Source: Nicoliella lavandulae
GTDB taxonomy: Bacteria > Bacillota > Bacilli > Lactobacillales > Lactobacillaceae
NCBI RefSeq assembly: GCF_037546185.1
Contig: NZ_JAWMWH010000001.1
Span: forward strand, 186,001 to 250,000
Length of the DNA stretch: 64,000 nt
Direction: 5' to 3'
Made by a program: the position numbers and the translations under genes. Each line of letters begins with the position of its first letter. Positions within the stretch are counted from its first letter, which is position 1. Below the pieces are notes generated by a model. The model searched no databases. It had not been told where the DNA came from and saw nothing but the letters and a program-made list of their open reading frames with translations. Below, piece by piece: positions 8,971 through 17,028 of this stretch.

Positions 8971-10962
8971 ATGAGTCAAGGCGTTGCCAATCATGATTTA
9001 TTTAAACTAAAGTCAATCACCCAACCCACTCCCGTTGGTAAGCGGTACTTCTTTGTTGAAAACAGCATTGATGAAGCAACTAACCAATACCGTAGTAAAA
9101 TCGCCAGTGTTGATGATGAACAAAACTACACGGTGTGGGCAAATGAAGGGATCAATGTTAACCCAATTGTATGTAAGGATAAGCTATTTTACTTGCATCG
9201 GGATGCAGATAAACACTTCCAAATCGTGGAAATGCCACTAGCTGGTGGGGCTGCAAAACAGCTCACGAGCGGTGATAACATTCAACAAATGAAGCAATCT
9301 AGTGATCAACAAACCCTGGTGTTAAAGATTACGAAGTCCCGGGTCAAAACTAAGTACGATACGTCGGACTTTCCAGTGCCCCGACACGTAAATAAAATTT
9401 TTAACCGGTTAGACGGAACGGGTTGGTTACCTAATGATTTAAGTTACGAATTAGTATACTTTGATGTGAATACTCATCAAACCATCACTTTATTTGATGT
9501 AAAACAAGATTTCGACTTAAAATCAATTAGTGCTGATAACACTAAAATTGTTTACACCAAACCCAACCATCCCGAACTAAAGACTGACTATGACCCAACT
9601 GAAGGGGTCTACATGTACAATGTCGATACCAAGGAAGAAACCTATCTAACTAAGGATGTTGATGGTGGGATTTTTGCTGATGCCCAATTCTCACCAGATG
9701 GTAAACAATTAGGCTTAATCGGGAATACTAATGAACACCCTAACTGTACCGTTAATAATTTCTGGCGCTATGATTTTGCCACGGGACAATTAACTAACGT
9801 TACGGCTGATTTGGATGATTACGACTTTGGCTATGCCACTGGTTTAGCTGCTGACTTTGTTCAAAACCGGACTGATAAGGGTATCCAATGGCTAGATAAT
9901 ACTCACTATTTAGTCCATGCCTATCACCATGGCCGCAGTGTGTTAGTCGCTGGGTCAAACGATGATTATCACGTGGTTCACGATGGCATTGAAGAAGTTT
10001 ATGACTTTAAGGCCATCAATGATCACCAAGCCATCATTAGCGTTTCCAAGCAAGCTAAGCCTAGTGAATTACAAATTTTAACGATTAACGAAAATGATGA
10101 TGAAGTCGTTACCATTTATAACCCTAACACTAACTATGAAAAGGACCATCAATACGCTAAGTCCGACCATTATGTTTACGTAGCAACGGATGATGAAGTT
10201 CAATTAGATGGGTGGGTCCTACACGCCAAGAATGCAGATGCTACTAAGCCAAGTCCAGTTATTTTATACATTCATGGTGGCCCCCATGCTGCATATGGTG
10301 AAACCTTCTTCCATGAATTCCAAGCCCTTGCTAACCATGGATACGCCGTTGTCTTTGTGAATCCCCGCGGTTCCACATCCTACGGTCAAGCCTTTGAGTC
10401 TGACGTAATCGGTCATTACGGTGAACATGACTATGCAGATGTGTTAGCCGGCCTAGATTATGCCATCAATAACTATGATGACTTAGATGGCGACCGGCTC
10501 TTCGTAGCTGGTGGCTCATATGGTGGTTTCCTATCCAGCTGGATCATTGGCCACAACGATGCCTTTAGGGCTGCTAGTGTCCAACGACCCGTTGTTGATT
10601 GGCAATCCCTATATGGAACCAGTGACATCGGTTTTTGGTTCAACCGGACTGAACTAGGTGTGGATCTATTTGAAGATGCTAACGCCCATGCAATTTATTG
10701 GGATAAATCACCCCTTAAGTATGCCCATAATGTTAAGACACCCGTACGGATTCAACATGGTGAATACGACATGCGCTGTCCAACTAACCAAAGTGAAGCC
10801 TACTTTACAGCCGTTAAGCAAACCGGCACTGATTGTGATTACATTCGTTATCCTCAATCATTCCACGGCTTCTCACGAAATGGTTTACCGAACTTACGAA
10901 TCCAACGGATCGATGATATCTTAGAATGGTTCAACCGTTATAAAAACGAACCACTGCAATAG
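8971..10962 (+). CDS. S9 family serine peptidase (prolyl oligopeptidase/acylaminoacyl-peptidase type)
   Basis: 663-residue cytoplasmic peptidase. The N-terminal part (to about 390) has beta-propeller repeats. The C-terminal hydrolase domain has a complete triad: Ser516 in GGSYGG, Asp600 in HGEYDMRC and His632 in FHGFSR. A strong AGAGGAGG site precedes ATG 8971. It lies 31 bases after pepO and is followed by a terminator, so the pair forms a small peptidase operon. It is a full-length paralogue of the gene on the opposite strand at the left edge; the two share the first 30 residues almost position for position, which points to a duplication followed by separation. Confidence 0.95.
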   Translation: MSQGVANHDLFKLKSITQPTPVGKRYFFVENSIDEATNQYRSKIASVDDEQNYTVWANEGINVNPIVCKDKLFYLHRDADKHFQIVEMPLAGGAAKQLTSGDNIQQMKQSSDQQTLVLKITKSRVKTKYDTSDFPVPRHVNKIFNRLDGTGWLPNDLSYELVYFDVNTHQTITLFDVKQDFDLKSISADNTKIVYTKPNHPELKTDYDPTEGVYMYNVDTKEETYLTKDVDGGIFADAQFSPDGKQLGLIGNTNEHPNCTVNNFWRYDFATGQLTNVTADLDDYDFGYATGLAADFVQNRTDKGIQWLDNTHYLVHAYHHGRSVLVAGSNDDYHVVHDGIEEVYDFKAINDHQAIISVSKQAKPSELQILTINENDDEVVTIYNPNTNYEKDHQYAKSDHYVYVATDDEVQLDGWVLHAKNADATKPSPVILYIHGGPHAAYGETFFHEFQALANHGYAVVFVNPRGSTSYGQAFESDVIGHYGEHDYADVLAGLDYAINNYDDLDGDRLFVAGGSYGGFLSSWIIGHNDAFRAASVQRPVVDWQSLYGTSDIGFWFNRTELGVDLFEDANAHAIYWDKSPLKYAHNVKTPVRIQHGEYDMRCPTNQSEAYFTAVKQTGTDCDYIRYPQSFHGFSRNGLPNLRIQRIDDILEWFNRYKNEPLQ

Positions 10963-10972
10963 TGAAACCTAA

Positions 10973-11008
10973 AAAAGACTGATGAATGTACATTCATCAG
11001 CCTTTTTA
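10973..11008 (+). terminator. Terminator after the S9 peptidase gene (possibly bidirectional)
   Basis: Stem GACTGATGAATG/CATTCATCAGCC with a two-base loop, flanked by an A run and a T run. It lies between convergent genes and could serve both strands. Confidence 0.88.
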
Positions 11009-11020
11009 ATTTGGTTCAAT

Positions 11021-11203
11021 TTATTTTTTATGGTGATGCTTACGATAGGAAGCATAGACGCCCCAAACTGATTCGGAGAACATCCCAATCCCCATCATTC
11101 GCATCGCAATCATTTGCGCTTGCATATCGTTATTAAATGAGAAATAGAGTAACACGGCATAGAAAACTAAGAATAAGATTGACACTACTTTCGAATCGCA
11201 CAT
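11021..11203 (-). CDS. Small membrane protein downstream of DHA2 exporter
   Basis: 60 residues with two hydrophobic segments (about 6-22 and 32-48) and a basic His/Lys tail (YRKHHHKK). ATG 11203 is chosen because GAAGGTTA lies just upstream; the longer frame starting at 11266 would run deep into the MFS gene. The ribosome site overlaps the end of the MFS gene and only four bases separate stop and start, so the two are co-translated. I do not recognise a named family. Its position suggests a helper of the exporter, but that is inference. Confidence 0.7.
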   Translation of the reverse strand: MCDSKVVSILFLVFYAVLLYFSFNNDMQAQMIAMRMMGIGMFSESVWGVYASYRKHHHKK

Positions 11204-11207
11204 AATT

Positions 11208-12641
11208 TTAACCTTCTTTTGAATTAGTTTGTGAACGGAGCAATAATGCAAAGATAAACCCAACAATTTCTAAACAAAGCATCGTGACGAATACAATGTG
11301 GTATGCATTGTGAGAAGCAACCATGGCTGAAACACCTAAACTTTGTTGATTCCGCGCTACGTTCGTTAGAATCAAAGTCGCCACTGCCACTCCGGTTGAA
11401 CCTAAGATTTGACGTGCCGTAGTAGTTACCGCCGTTCCATCTGCAACCACATCCCGGGGCAATGAATTGGCCCCTAACGTTACGGCCGGCATCATGACGA
11501 AGGCATTCCCACCTTCAATTAGCATTGCTAATAAAATCATGATCCAAAGACCGGGTTGCCCTGGAATAATGGCTAGTAATAACCACCCTAAGACGATCAT
11601 GCTCATTCCAATTAACATCGTCTTCTTAAAACCAATGCGATCGGCTAACTTACCGGTCAATGGATTTAAGAAACTTAGGAACGCTGCGCCGGGAACTAAT
11701 GCCATCCCCGAAACAAATGGTGACACCCCTAAGACGTCTTGGTAATAAAGCGGAAAGACAATCGTTGTTACGATCAATGCAATGTATGAAATTCCAGTTA
11801 ATAGCACTGATAAATCATAGTTAAATGTCTTTAACACCTTTAGTTGTAATAATGGTGACTTCATTGTCCATTGCCGATAAACAAAGATGGCAATGAATAA
11901 TAAACTAACCACTAAAATAACGATGGCTTCGGGCAGGTTAACGTTGGGTTTTCCAATCATGTTAACCACGTATAATACCCCGGCAAACCCAATTAATAGG
12001 AAGGTTGAAATATAATCCAAGCTGCTCTTCTTGTGGGGCATGACGTCTTTAATCGCATGAAAACTAAGGATTAAAATAATCGTTGCCGTCACGATGAAGA
12101 ATACGAACAGCCCGTGCCAATCAGTAAACTTCAATACCACTCCGGAAATAATGGGCCCAACTGCTAAGGCTGACCCCATTACTAGTCCGGCTAGTCCCAT
12201 CGTACTCCCCCGCTGGTCCTTCGGCGTAATGTACAATAACACCGATTGATACGAAGGGAACAAGATCCCAACCGCAATGGCCTTTAAGATTCGACCGAAC
12301 ATCATGATTGGAAACGTGGGCGCAAACAAAATAATGGTAGAGCCGATATCAAACAAAATGATCACGGAGATAAATAATGTCCGAAAGCCAATATTGTTCA
12401 ATAACCAAGGACTGATCGGCATCATAATACACATTACTAACATAAACGCAGTCGTTAGCCATTGAACCGTCGTCGCCGAAATATGGAAGTAGCGCATAAA
12501 GGTCGGATAAACGGTCGAAAGTGATGATTGACTAATCGACATCGTAAAACTACCTAACAATAGGATAAAAATGAACCATGCCCGGTTAAAGGGCTTCCCA
12601 TGTAAATCGTAGCTTACGTTTTTTGCCGCATTTTGATTCAT
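11208..12641 (-). CDS. MFS multidrug exporter, DHA2 family
   Basis: 477-residue proton antiporter with about 14 membrane segments, typical of the DHA2 (LmrB/EmrB-like) drug exporters. Family marks include WLTTAFMLVMCIMMPIS in the second segment, GRILKAIAVGILFP (motif near loop 4) and the conserved GLVMGSALAVGPIISG (motif C of antiporters). ATG 12641 follows GAGGTG by seven bases. A 20-bp inverted repeat just upstream (12662-12681) may bind a regulator. The small membrane protein gene follows immediately. Substrate unknown. Confidence 0.92.
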   Translation of the reverse strand: MNQNAAKNVSYDLHGKPFNRAWFIFILLLGSFTMSISQSSLSTVYPTFMRYFHISATTVQWLTTAFMLVMCIMMPISPWLLNNIGFRTLFISVIILFDIGSTIILFAPTFPIMMFGRILKAIAVGILFPSYQSVLLYITPKDQRGSTMGLAGLVMGSALAVGPIISGVVLKFTDWHGLFVFFIVTATIILILSFHAIKDVMPHKKSSLDYISTFLLIGFAGVLYVVNMIGKPNVNLPEAIVILVVSLLFIAIFVYRQWTMKSPLLQLKVLKTFNYDLSVLLTGISYIALIVTTIVFPLYYQDVLGVSPFVSGMALVPGAAFLSFLNPLTGKLADRIGFKKTMLIGMSMIVLGWLLLAIIPGQPGLWIMILLAMLIEGGNAFVMMPAVTLGANSLPRDVVADGTAVTTTARQILGSTGVAVATLILTNVARNQQSLGVSAMVASHNAYHIVFVTMLCLEIVGFIFALLLRSQTNSKEG

Positions 12642-12661
12642 AAGATTTCACCTCAAATTAT

Positions 12662-12681
12662 AATCATTATAAATTATGATT
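12662..12681. promoter_or_regulatory. Inverted repeat upstream of DHA2 exporter (operator candidate)
   Basis: AATCAT (12662-12667) and ATGATT (12676-12681) form a perfect 6-bp inverted repeat with an AT-rich centre, 20 bases upstream of the exporter start, where a MarR or TetR repressor would sit. Confidence 0.35.
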
Positions 12682-12717
12682 CTATTTTATAACGATTCTA
12701 ATTAAAAGTAAAATATT

Positions 12718-13578
12718 TTAACATTTATCAAACAGTGAACGTTCAACTAGCCGATCCACGACTGGATGATTATTCAACCCATTATGGGAGGCATCACTAC
12801 CAGTTAATTTCACGCCTTGATAACTATCAGTACGTTCATGAACTAAGTATTTCAATGATTCAGCCGAGTTAGTGGTGATCACACCATCATTGTTGCCCTT
12901 GCCGGCACTGTTACCATAAATGTTTAGGATTTTAACATCCTTTGGTAACGTCTTCGTGTTTAAGGATAATTCCTTATATGAAGGATATTGAGCAGTCTGT
13001 TTACGCATGATCAGCGGTTTACCACTGCTACTTAAGTGGTTAGAGTTAGCCTTATCATTTACCTTCATGATTCCGTTGTAACCAGCACCAATGGAAATCA
13101 ATTCACTAAGGTCGGGGATACTAGTATCCTTATCACTGGCCACTGCTAGGGCGGCTACGGCGCCCCCACCAAACCCAACGATATTGTAGTTATCGTAGTC
13201 ATATTTAGACTTTAGGTGTTGGAGCACATGGTACAAGCCGCGTTCTTGATAGAACACTGATGTTTTCGGATTGAAAGTCACTTTAATTAATGGTTGACTC
13301 GTCTTTTTAGTCAACTTCCCCTTATAAACGGGATCGCCCTGCTTATCAAAGGTAATTTTTAAGCTCTGCGTCCCTCCATCACGATCACCAATCGTCAACA
13401 AATGATTAGCGGCATTCGTAGTCGTATTAGCACCGTTAACGTATAGGGTGGGCACTGGCTGGTCGGCCTTCTTACTACTCTTACTATCATTATTTTTTAC
13501 ATTATAAAAAATCGCTGCACTTAATACTACGATCAGTGCAACTACCAACATAATGGTCTGCTTCAAATGTTTACTCAC
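12718..13578 (-). CDS. Membrane-anchored alpha/beta hydrolase-like protein lacking nucleophile Ser
   Basis: 286 residues. An N-terminal hydrophobic segment (8-24) is an uncleaved anchor or signal, so the domain faces outside. The rest resembles the DUF915-type cell-surface hydrolases of lactobacilli. The strand-turn-helix that should read G-x-S-x-G reads GFGGG (135-139), so position 137 is Gly instead of Ser. The putative acid Asp231 (GKGNNDGV) and base His265 (DASHNG) are present. It may therefore be a pseudo-enzyme. GTG 13578 is the only start near AAAGGAG. It is divergent from map. Confidence 0.8.
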   Translation of the reverse strand: MSKHLKQTIMLVVALIVVLSAAIFYNVKNNDSKSSKKADQPVPTLYVNGANTTTNAANHLLTIGDRDGGTQSLKITFDKQGDPVYKGKLTKKTSQPLIKVTFNPKTSVFYQERGLYHVLQHLKSKYDYDNYNIVGFGGGAVAALAVASDKDTSIPDLSELISIGAGYNGIMKVNDKANSNHLSSSGKPLIMRKQTAQYPSYKELSLNTKTLPKDVKILNIYGNSAGKGNNDGVITTNSAESLKYLVHERTDSYQGVKLTGSDASHNGLNNHPVVDRLVERSLFDKC

Positions 13579-13746
13579 TAGAATCAGTCTCCTTTATATA
13601 TCTAGTTATAAGAATACTAGAAATGAAGCAAAATTTCATTAAAAAGGCGAGATTTAATTAATTTCCTTAAAGTGGTTTAACTAGCATGATAGCGTTAAAA
13701 GTAGTAAATTAGAGTATGAGACAATAAATCTAAAGGAGCGAATTAA

Positions 13747-14541
13747 ATGATTACATTAAAATCACCTCGTGAAATCGAAAAAATGGCTGAATCAGGCGCA
13801 ATTTTGGCTGGGGTTCACAAGGGACTACAAAAGTTAATCAAGCCCGGGTTAGACACTTGGGAAATTGAAGAATTTGCCGACAAATACATCAAGGACCACG
13901 GTGCTTATCCTTCCGAAAAGGGATTCGATGGCTACAAATTCGCTACTTGCATCTCCATTAATGATGAAGTAGCACATGGAATTCCCCGTAAGGGCCTTAA
14001 GCTAAAGGATGGCGACATCGTTAAAGTCGACCTTTGTGTTAATAAAGACGGCTTCGAAAGTGATTCTTGCTGGACCTATGCCGTCGGGAATGTTTCCGAT
14101 GAACTCAAAAAGTTAATGCAAGTAACCCACGATGCACTATACATTGGTATCGACCAAGCCGTAATTGGTAACCGGATCGGTGACATTGGAGCGGCCATCC
14201 AAGATTACGTTGAAAACAAGAATGGCTTTGGTGACGTTCGTGAATTAATCGGTCACGGAATTCAACCTACCATCCACGAAGCACCCAACGTGCCTGCCTA
14301 CGGTAATGCGGGTCAAGGAATGCGGCTTCGTGAAGGAATGACGATTACGATCGAACCAATGGTTAATACCGGTACTTGGCAAATTACTGATCGTTATGAC
14401 AAAAAAGATGACTGGACTTATTACGTTTCAGCTGATGGCACTCCTTCAGCGCAATACGAACACACCCTTGCCATTACCAAGGATGGTCCTAAGATCTTAA
14501 CTTCACAAGACCATGAAGCTGATAAGAAATACATGCTTTAA
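13747..14541 (+). CDS. map: Type I methionine aminopeptidase
   Basis: 264-residue cytosolic enzyme that removes the initiator Met from new proteins. All metal ligands are visible: Asp95, Asp106, His170, Glu203 and Glu238, plus the substrate-side His77 in EVAHGIP. Relative to E. coli Map it has an insertion near 216-230 (DRYDKKDDWTYYVSADG), which is common in lactobacilli. A clear AAAGGAG site precedes ATG 13747, and a terminator follows at 14551. It is a single-gene unit. Confidence 0.97.
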   Translation: MITLKSPREIEKMAESGAILAGVHKGLQKLIKPGLDTWEIEEFADKYIKDHGAYPSEKGFDGYKFATCISINDEVAHGIPRKGLKLKDGDIVKVDLCVNKDGFESDSCWTYAVGNVSDELKKLMQVTHDALYIGIDQAVIGNRIGDIGAAIQDYVENKNGFGDVRELIGHGIQPTIHEAPNVPAYGNAGQGMRLREGMTITIEPMVNTGTWQITDRYDKKDDWTYYVSADGTPSAQYEHTLAITKDGPKILTSQDHEADKKYML

Positions 14542-14550
14542 TTAATAAAC

Positions 14551-14588
14551 AAAGCACATCTAGTTTGTATAAATTAGATGTGCTTTTT
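14551..14588 (+). terminator. Terminator of map
   Basis: Stem AAAGCACATCTA/TAGATGTGCTTT with a 12-base loop and a T run. Confidence 0.92.
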
Positions 14589-14623
14589 ATAATCATAGTT
14601 AAAACAATAAGGATGTGCTTTAA

Positions 14624-15115
14624 ATTAGACCATCATCTAAAAAAATTCAATTTGCTTTATTTAAGCTACTCAAAGATAATGAATTTGATCAGATTAAAGT
14701 AACGGACATATGCAAATTAGCTAAAATTAATCGGTCTACTTTCTATAATAGCTACGAAGATATTTACGCATTAAAAGATAATATCATTAATCATTTATTT
14801 AAAAAATACAGACAATTAGAAAAAATTCATAAGTCAAATACTTTCCTATTTTTATTAAACAACATTCAAAAAAATAAACATCTCTACCTTACTTTTTTCA
14901 AATTAACTGCTTCTAGCACTCCAATCTTTCATTCAGAAATTAAATTAATTCAATATCCTGAATTATATGGTAAGTATGATATTCTATTCGTTCAGGCCGG
15001 TATTCATTCAATTATATATCAGTGGTTATTAGACGATTGTAAACAACCCGCTGAAAAAATAAATAATATCATTATTAATAATTTAAAAAAATTAGAAATT
15101 GATAACTTAAAATAA
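14624..15115 (+). CDS. TetR/AcrR-like regulator with apparent ATT start codon
   Basis: An uninterrupted frame of 163 codons with no ATG, GTG or TTG near its beginning. Residues 1-50 (RPSSKKIQFALFKLL, then VTDICKLAKINRSTFYNSY) are a TetR-type helix-turn-helix; the rest is an AT-rich, Lys/Asn-rich ligand domain. The frame opens directly after TAA (14621-14623) with ATT 14624. AAGGATGTG (14609-14617), one mismatch from the ideal AAGGAGGTG, ends six bases before ATT, an ideal distance. ATG 14613 lies inside this site and would need a +1 shift at a run of seven A to enter the frame. I favour AUU initiation; a frameshifted pseudogene is the alternative. It is more AT-rich than its neighbours, possibly acquired. 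It precedes a small membrane protein gene that it may control. Confidence 0.75.
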   Translation: MRPSSKKIQFALFKLLKDNEFDQIKVTDICKLAKINRSTFYNSYEDIYALKDNIINHLFKKYRQLEKIHKSNTFLFLLNNIQKNKHLYLTFFKLTASSTPIFHSEIKLIQYPELYGKYDILFVQAGIHSIIYQWLLDDCKQPAEKINNIIINNLKKLEIDNLK

Positions 15116-15217
15116 ATTCCATACATTTCCCAACAAAAATCAATTTATTGTTGGTGTTTATATGATATTTCCCTTTGTATAATAATAAAGAATAATTATT
15201 ATTTAGGAGGAATTGGT

Positions 15218-15493
15218 ATGGCATTATTTATTAATATAATTATTGGTGTAATCATGGGAGCGGGTGTTTCCTATTTACTAAATTTAGTAAATCCTAATCA
15301 AAATGGACCAGCTAGAGTATTAACATTGAACCTAATTTCAGTTATTTTAGGAGGATTAGGTTCAGTGTCTGCTGATCAGTTACTTAACTATGGACCAACA
15401 ATTCTAGGTGTTAATTTCATCCCCTCAATCGTTGGAGGAATTGTACTATCATTAGTTTGGGTATTTGCTGCTAAGAAATGGTTTCATTTATAA
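15218..15493 (+). CDS. GlsB/YeaQ/YmgE-type small membrane protein
   Basis: 91 residues with three hydrophobic segments. The Gly-rich middle (VILGGLGS) and the C-terminal PSIVGGIVLSLVWVF resemble the transglycosylase-associated/YeaQ stress-protein family, which is membrane-bound and of unclear function. AGGAGG lies seven bases before the ATG. It sits between the ATT-start TetR gene and a bidirectional terminator, 102 bases downstream of the regulator. The base composition is as AT-rich as that regulator, so the two may have arrived together. Confidence 0.62.
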   Translation: MALFINIIIGVIMGAGVSYLLNLVNPNQNGPARVLTLNLISVILGGLGSVSADQLLNYGPTILGVNFIPSIVGGIVLSLVWVFAAKKWFHL

Positions 15494-15504
15494 TTAATCA
15501 ATAT

Positions 15505-15541
15505 AAAAACACTCGTTAATTAAATTAACGAGTGTTTTTTA
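15505..15541. terminator. Bidirectional terminator
   Basis: Perfect stem AAAACACTCGTTAAT/ATTAACGAGTGTTTT with a three-base loop between convergent genes. Confidence 0.93.
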
Positions 15542-16897
15542 TTATTGTTTTAACTGATTGTTTTTAAAATACCGCCAGAACAAACCACCATTTATAATCG
15601 CAATCCCAATTGCTAGTAATGTAAAGTTATGAAGGCCATTGGCAACACCAAACTTAGATTGAAATAATGCCCCGACAGTGGTCCCTAGTGCGCCCATAAA
15701 CATCTGAAAGGTTTGAATGATTGCCGTAGCATCTGATTGCTTCACCTGTGGTTGAGTAGCAATTGCTTCGGTTTGGGCACTATTATATGCCATATTCCGT
15801 CCGATAATAAAAACGATGTACATAATGATTAATATCCAAAGACCCAACCAATTTCGTAACCCAAACATTAATAGGACCGCAACCATAAAAATCACGTTTC
15901 CTAAATACACAGACTGCTTTGGCCCGTACTGGTCATACATTTTACCAAATAACGGATTCATAAATGCCCCCACTAATGAACCGGGTAACAATAAGAAACC
16001 CGCGATAAAACTGGAAGTACGTAGCACGTTTTCTGAAAAAGTAGGAATGATTAAGTTTAGCCCTAGCATCGCAAACATATATAGTGCAATCGGAATAAAC
16101 ATCCTCACGAATCGTAAGTCTAAAAACAACCCTAAGTCCAGAAACGACTGCTTAGAACGCATCCCCCGCCAAATGAACAGGCATAACATCGCTAGCCACA
16201 AGCCGGCTGCCCCCCAGTTAATCTGGCTGCCTTCCAATTGATTAACGATCAATAGGCTTAACGTTAACGTCCCTGCGAGCAGACCAAATGCTAATAAATC
16301 AAACGTGTGCGTCTTGACCCGTGGATTCACGTCCAAAACGGTCCGCCACCCAATTATTAATGATGCGATTGGTGCAATTAATAGGATAAAGAAAATTGCT
16401 CGCCAACCCAGTAAGTCTAAAATTAATCCGCCATAAGTGGGGCCAAACGATGGCGCTAAACTGACCACCATTGAGGATACCCCCATCCAGGTCCCAATCT
16501 TAGCACTCGGCACTGTATACATCACAATGTTAAACGATAGGGGCATCGCAATCCCAGCTGCAATGCCTTCTAAAATCCGTCCCAACAGCAATATCCATAG
16601 GTTCGGTGCCGTTCCACCAATCAGCGTACCCACGATAAAAATTGCAATACTGGTTAACCATAAGTTCCGCAGACTATACTTTTTAACCAGGTGGGCACTT
16701 GTCGTAATCATTATGGTGACTGATAGTAAGTACGCCGTTGTGACCCATTGAATCGTGTTCAAATCGGTGCCAAACTGCTTGGCTAATAGCGTGAACGTTA
16801 CATTCATCGAAGTTTCGGCCATGATGCCTGAAAACGTAACTAATGCCACCGCAACAATACTCAACACCGTTGACTTAGACACATTGTTATTTTCCAT
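15542..16897 (-). CDS. MFS multidrug exporter, DHA2 family
   Basis: 451 residues, about 14 membrane segments, DHA2-type antiporter. Recognisable parts are WVTTAYLLSVTIMITTSAHLV in the second helix, GRILEGIAAGIAMPLSFN and the motif C-like VSLAPSFGPTYGGLI. It is a different sublineage from the exporter at 11208. GGAGGG precedes ATG 16897. An intrinsic terminator lies only 20 bases upstream of the start, with a TATAAT box beyond it, so expression may depend on reading through that hairpin. Confidence 0.92.
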   Translation of the reverse strand: MENNNVSKSTVLSIVAVALVTFSGIMAETSMNVTFTLLAKQFGTDLNTIQWVTTAYLLSVTIMITTSAHLVKKYSLRNLWLTSIAIFIVGTLIGGTAPNLWILLLGRILEGIAAGIAMPLSFNIVMYTVPSAKIGTWMGVSSMVVSLAPSFGPTYGGLILDLLGWRAIFFILLIAPIASLIIGWRTVLDVNPRVKTHTFDLLAFGLLAGTLTLSLLIVNQLEGSQINWGAAGLWLAMLCLFIWRGMRSKQSFLDLGLFLDLRFVRMFIPIALYMFAMLGLNLIIPTFSENVLRTSSFIAGFLLLPGSLVGAFMNPLFGKMYDQYGPKQSVYLGNVIFMVAVLLMFGLRNWLGLWILIIMYIVFIIGRNMAYNSAQTEAIATQPQVKQSDATAIIQTFQMFMGALGTTVGALFQSKFGVANGLHNFTLLAIGIAIINGGLFWRYFKNNQLKQ

Positions 16898-16916
16898 CTA
16901 AAATCCCTCCAGTTCT

Positions 16917-16955
16917 AAAAAAAAAGCCGAACTAAAATGAATTAGTTCAGCTTTT
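16917..16955 (-). terminator. Intrinsic terminator downstream of BCCT gene
   Basis: Stem AGCTGAACTAA/TTAGTTCGGCT, six-base loop, followed by nine T on the minus strand. It lies 74 bases after the BCCT stop and 20 bases before the next ATG. Confidence 0.9.
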
Positions 16956-17021
16956 ATTACTCGCTAGATTGAGTCCCACTCGATCGATCAAGTGGTGTTA
17001 AATTTGTTATTGCTCATTATA
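16917..17021 (-). promoter_or_regulatory. Leader of MFS exporter: TATAAT box, hairpins and terminator (candidate attenuator)
   Basis: On the minus strand a TATAAT (17021-17016) follows the BCCT stop. Then come a near-palindromic hairpin CCACTTGATC/GATCGAGTGG and the terminator AAAAGCTGAACTAA/TTAGTTCGGCTTTT plus a T run, all before the exporter ATG at 16897. The hairpin clearly ends BCCT transcripts. It would also stop transcripts started at this TATAAT. No -35 hexamer of note and no leader peptide was found. Confidence 0.45.
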
Positions 17022-17028
17022 ACGGAAA

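Noticed and set aside
14613..14660. Programmed or accidental frameshift at seven A in the TetR gene, starting at ATG 14613
   Set aside because: ATG 14613 overlaps the ribosome site itself, and its peptide (MCFKLDHHLKK) is unlike a TetR start, whereas the ATT frame is. Kept only as the alternative explanation.
16990..17021. Nine-codon leader frame before the MFS exporter
   Set aside because: Its ATG overlaps the TATAAT box, so it could not be on a transcript starting there, and it has no ribosome site.
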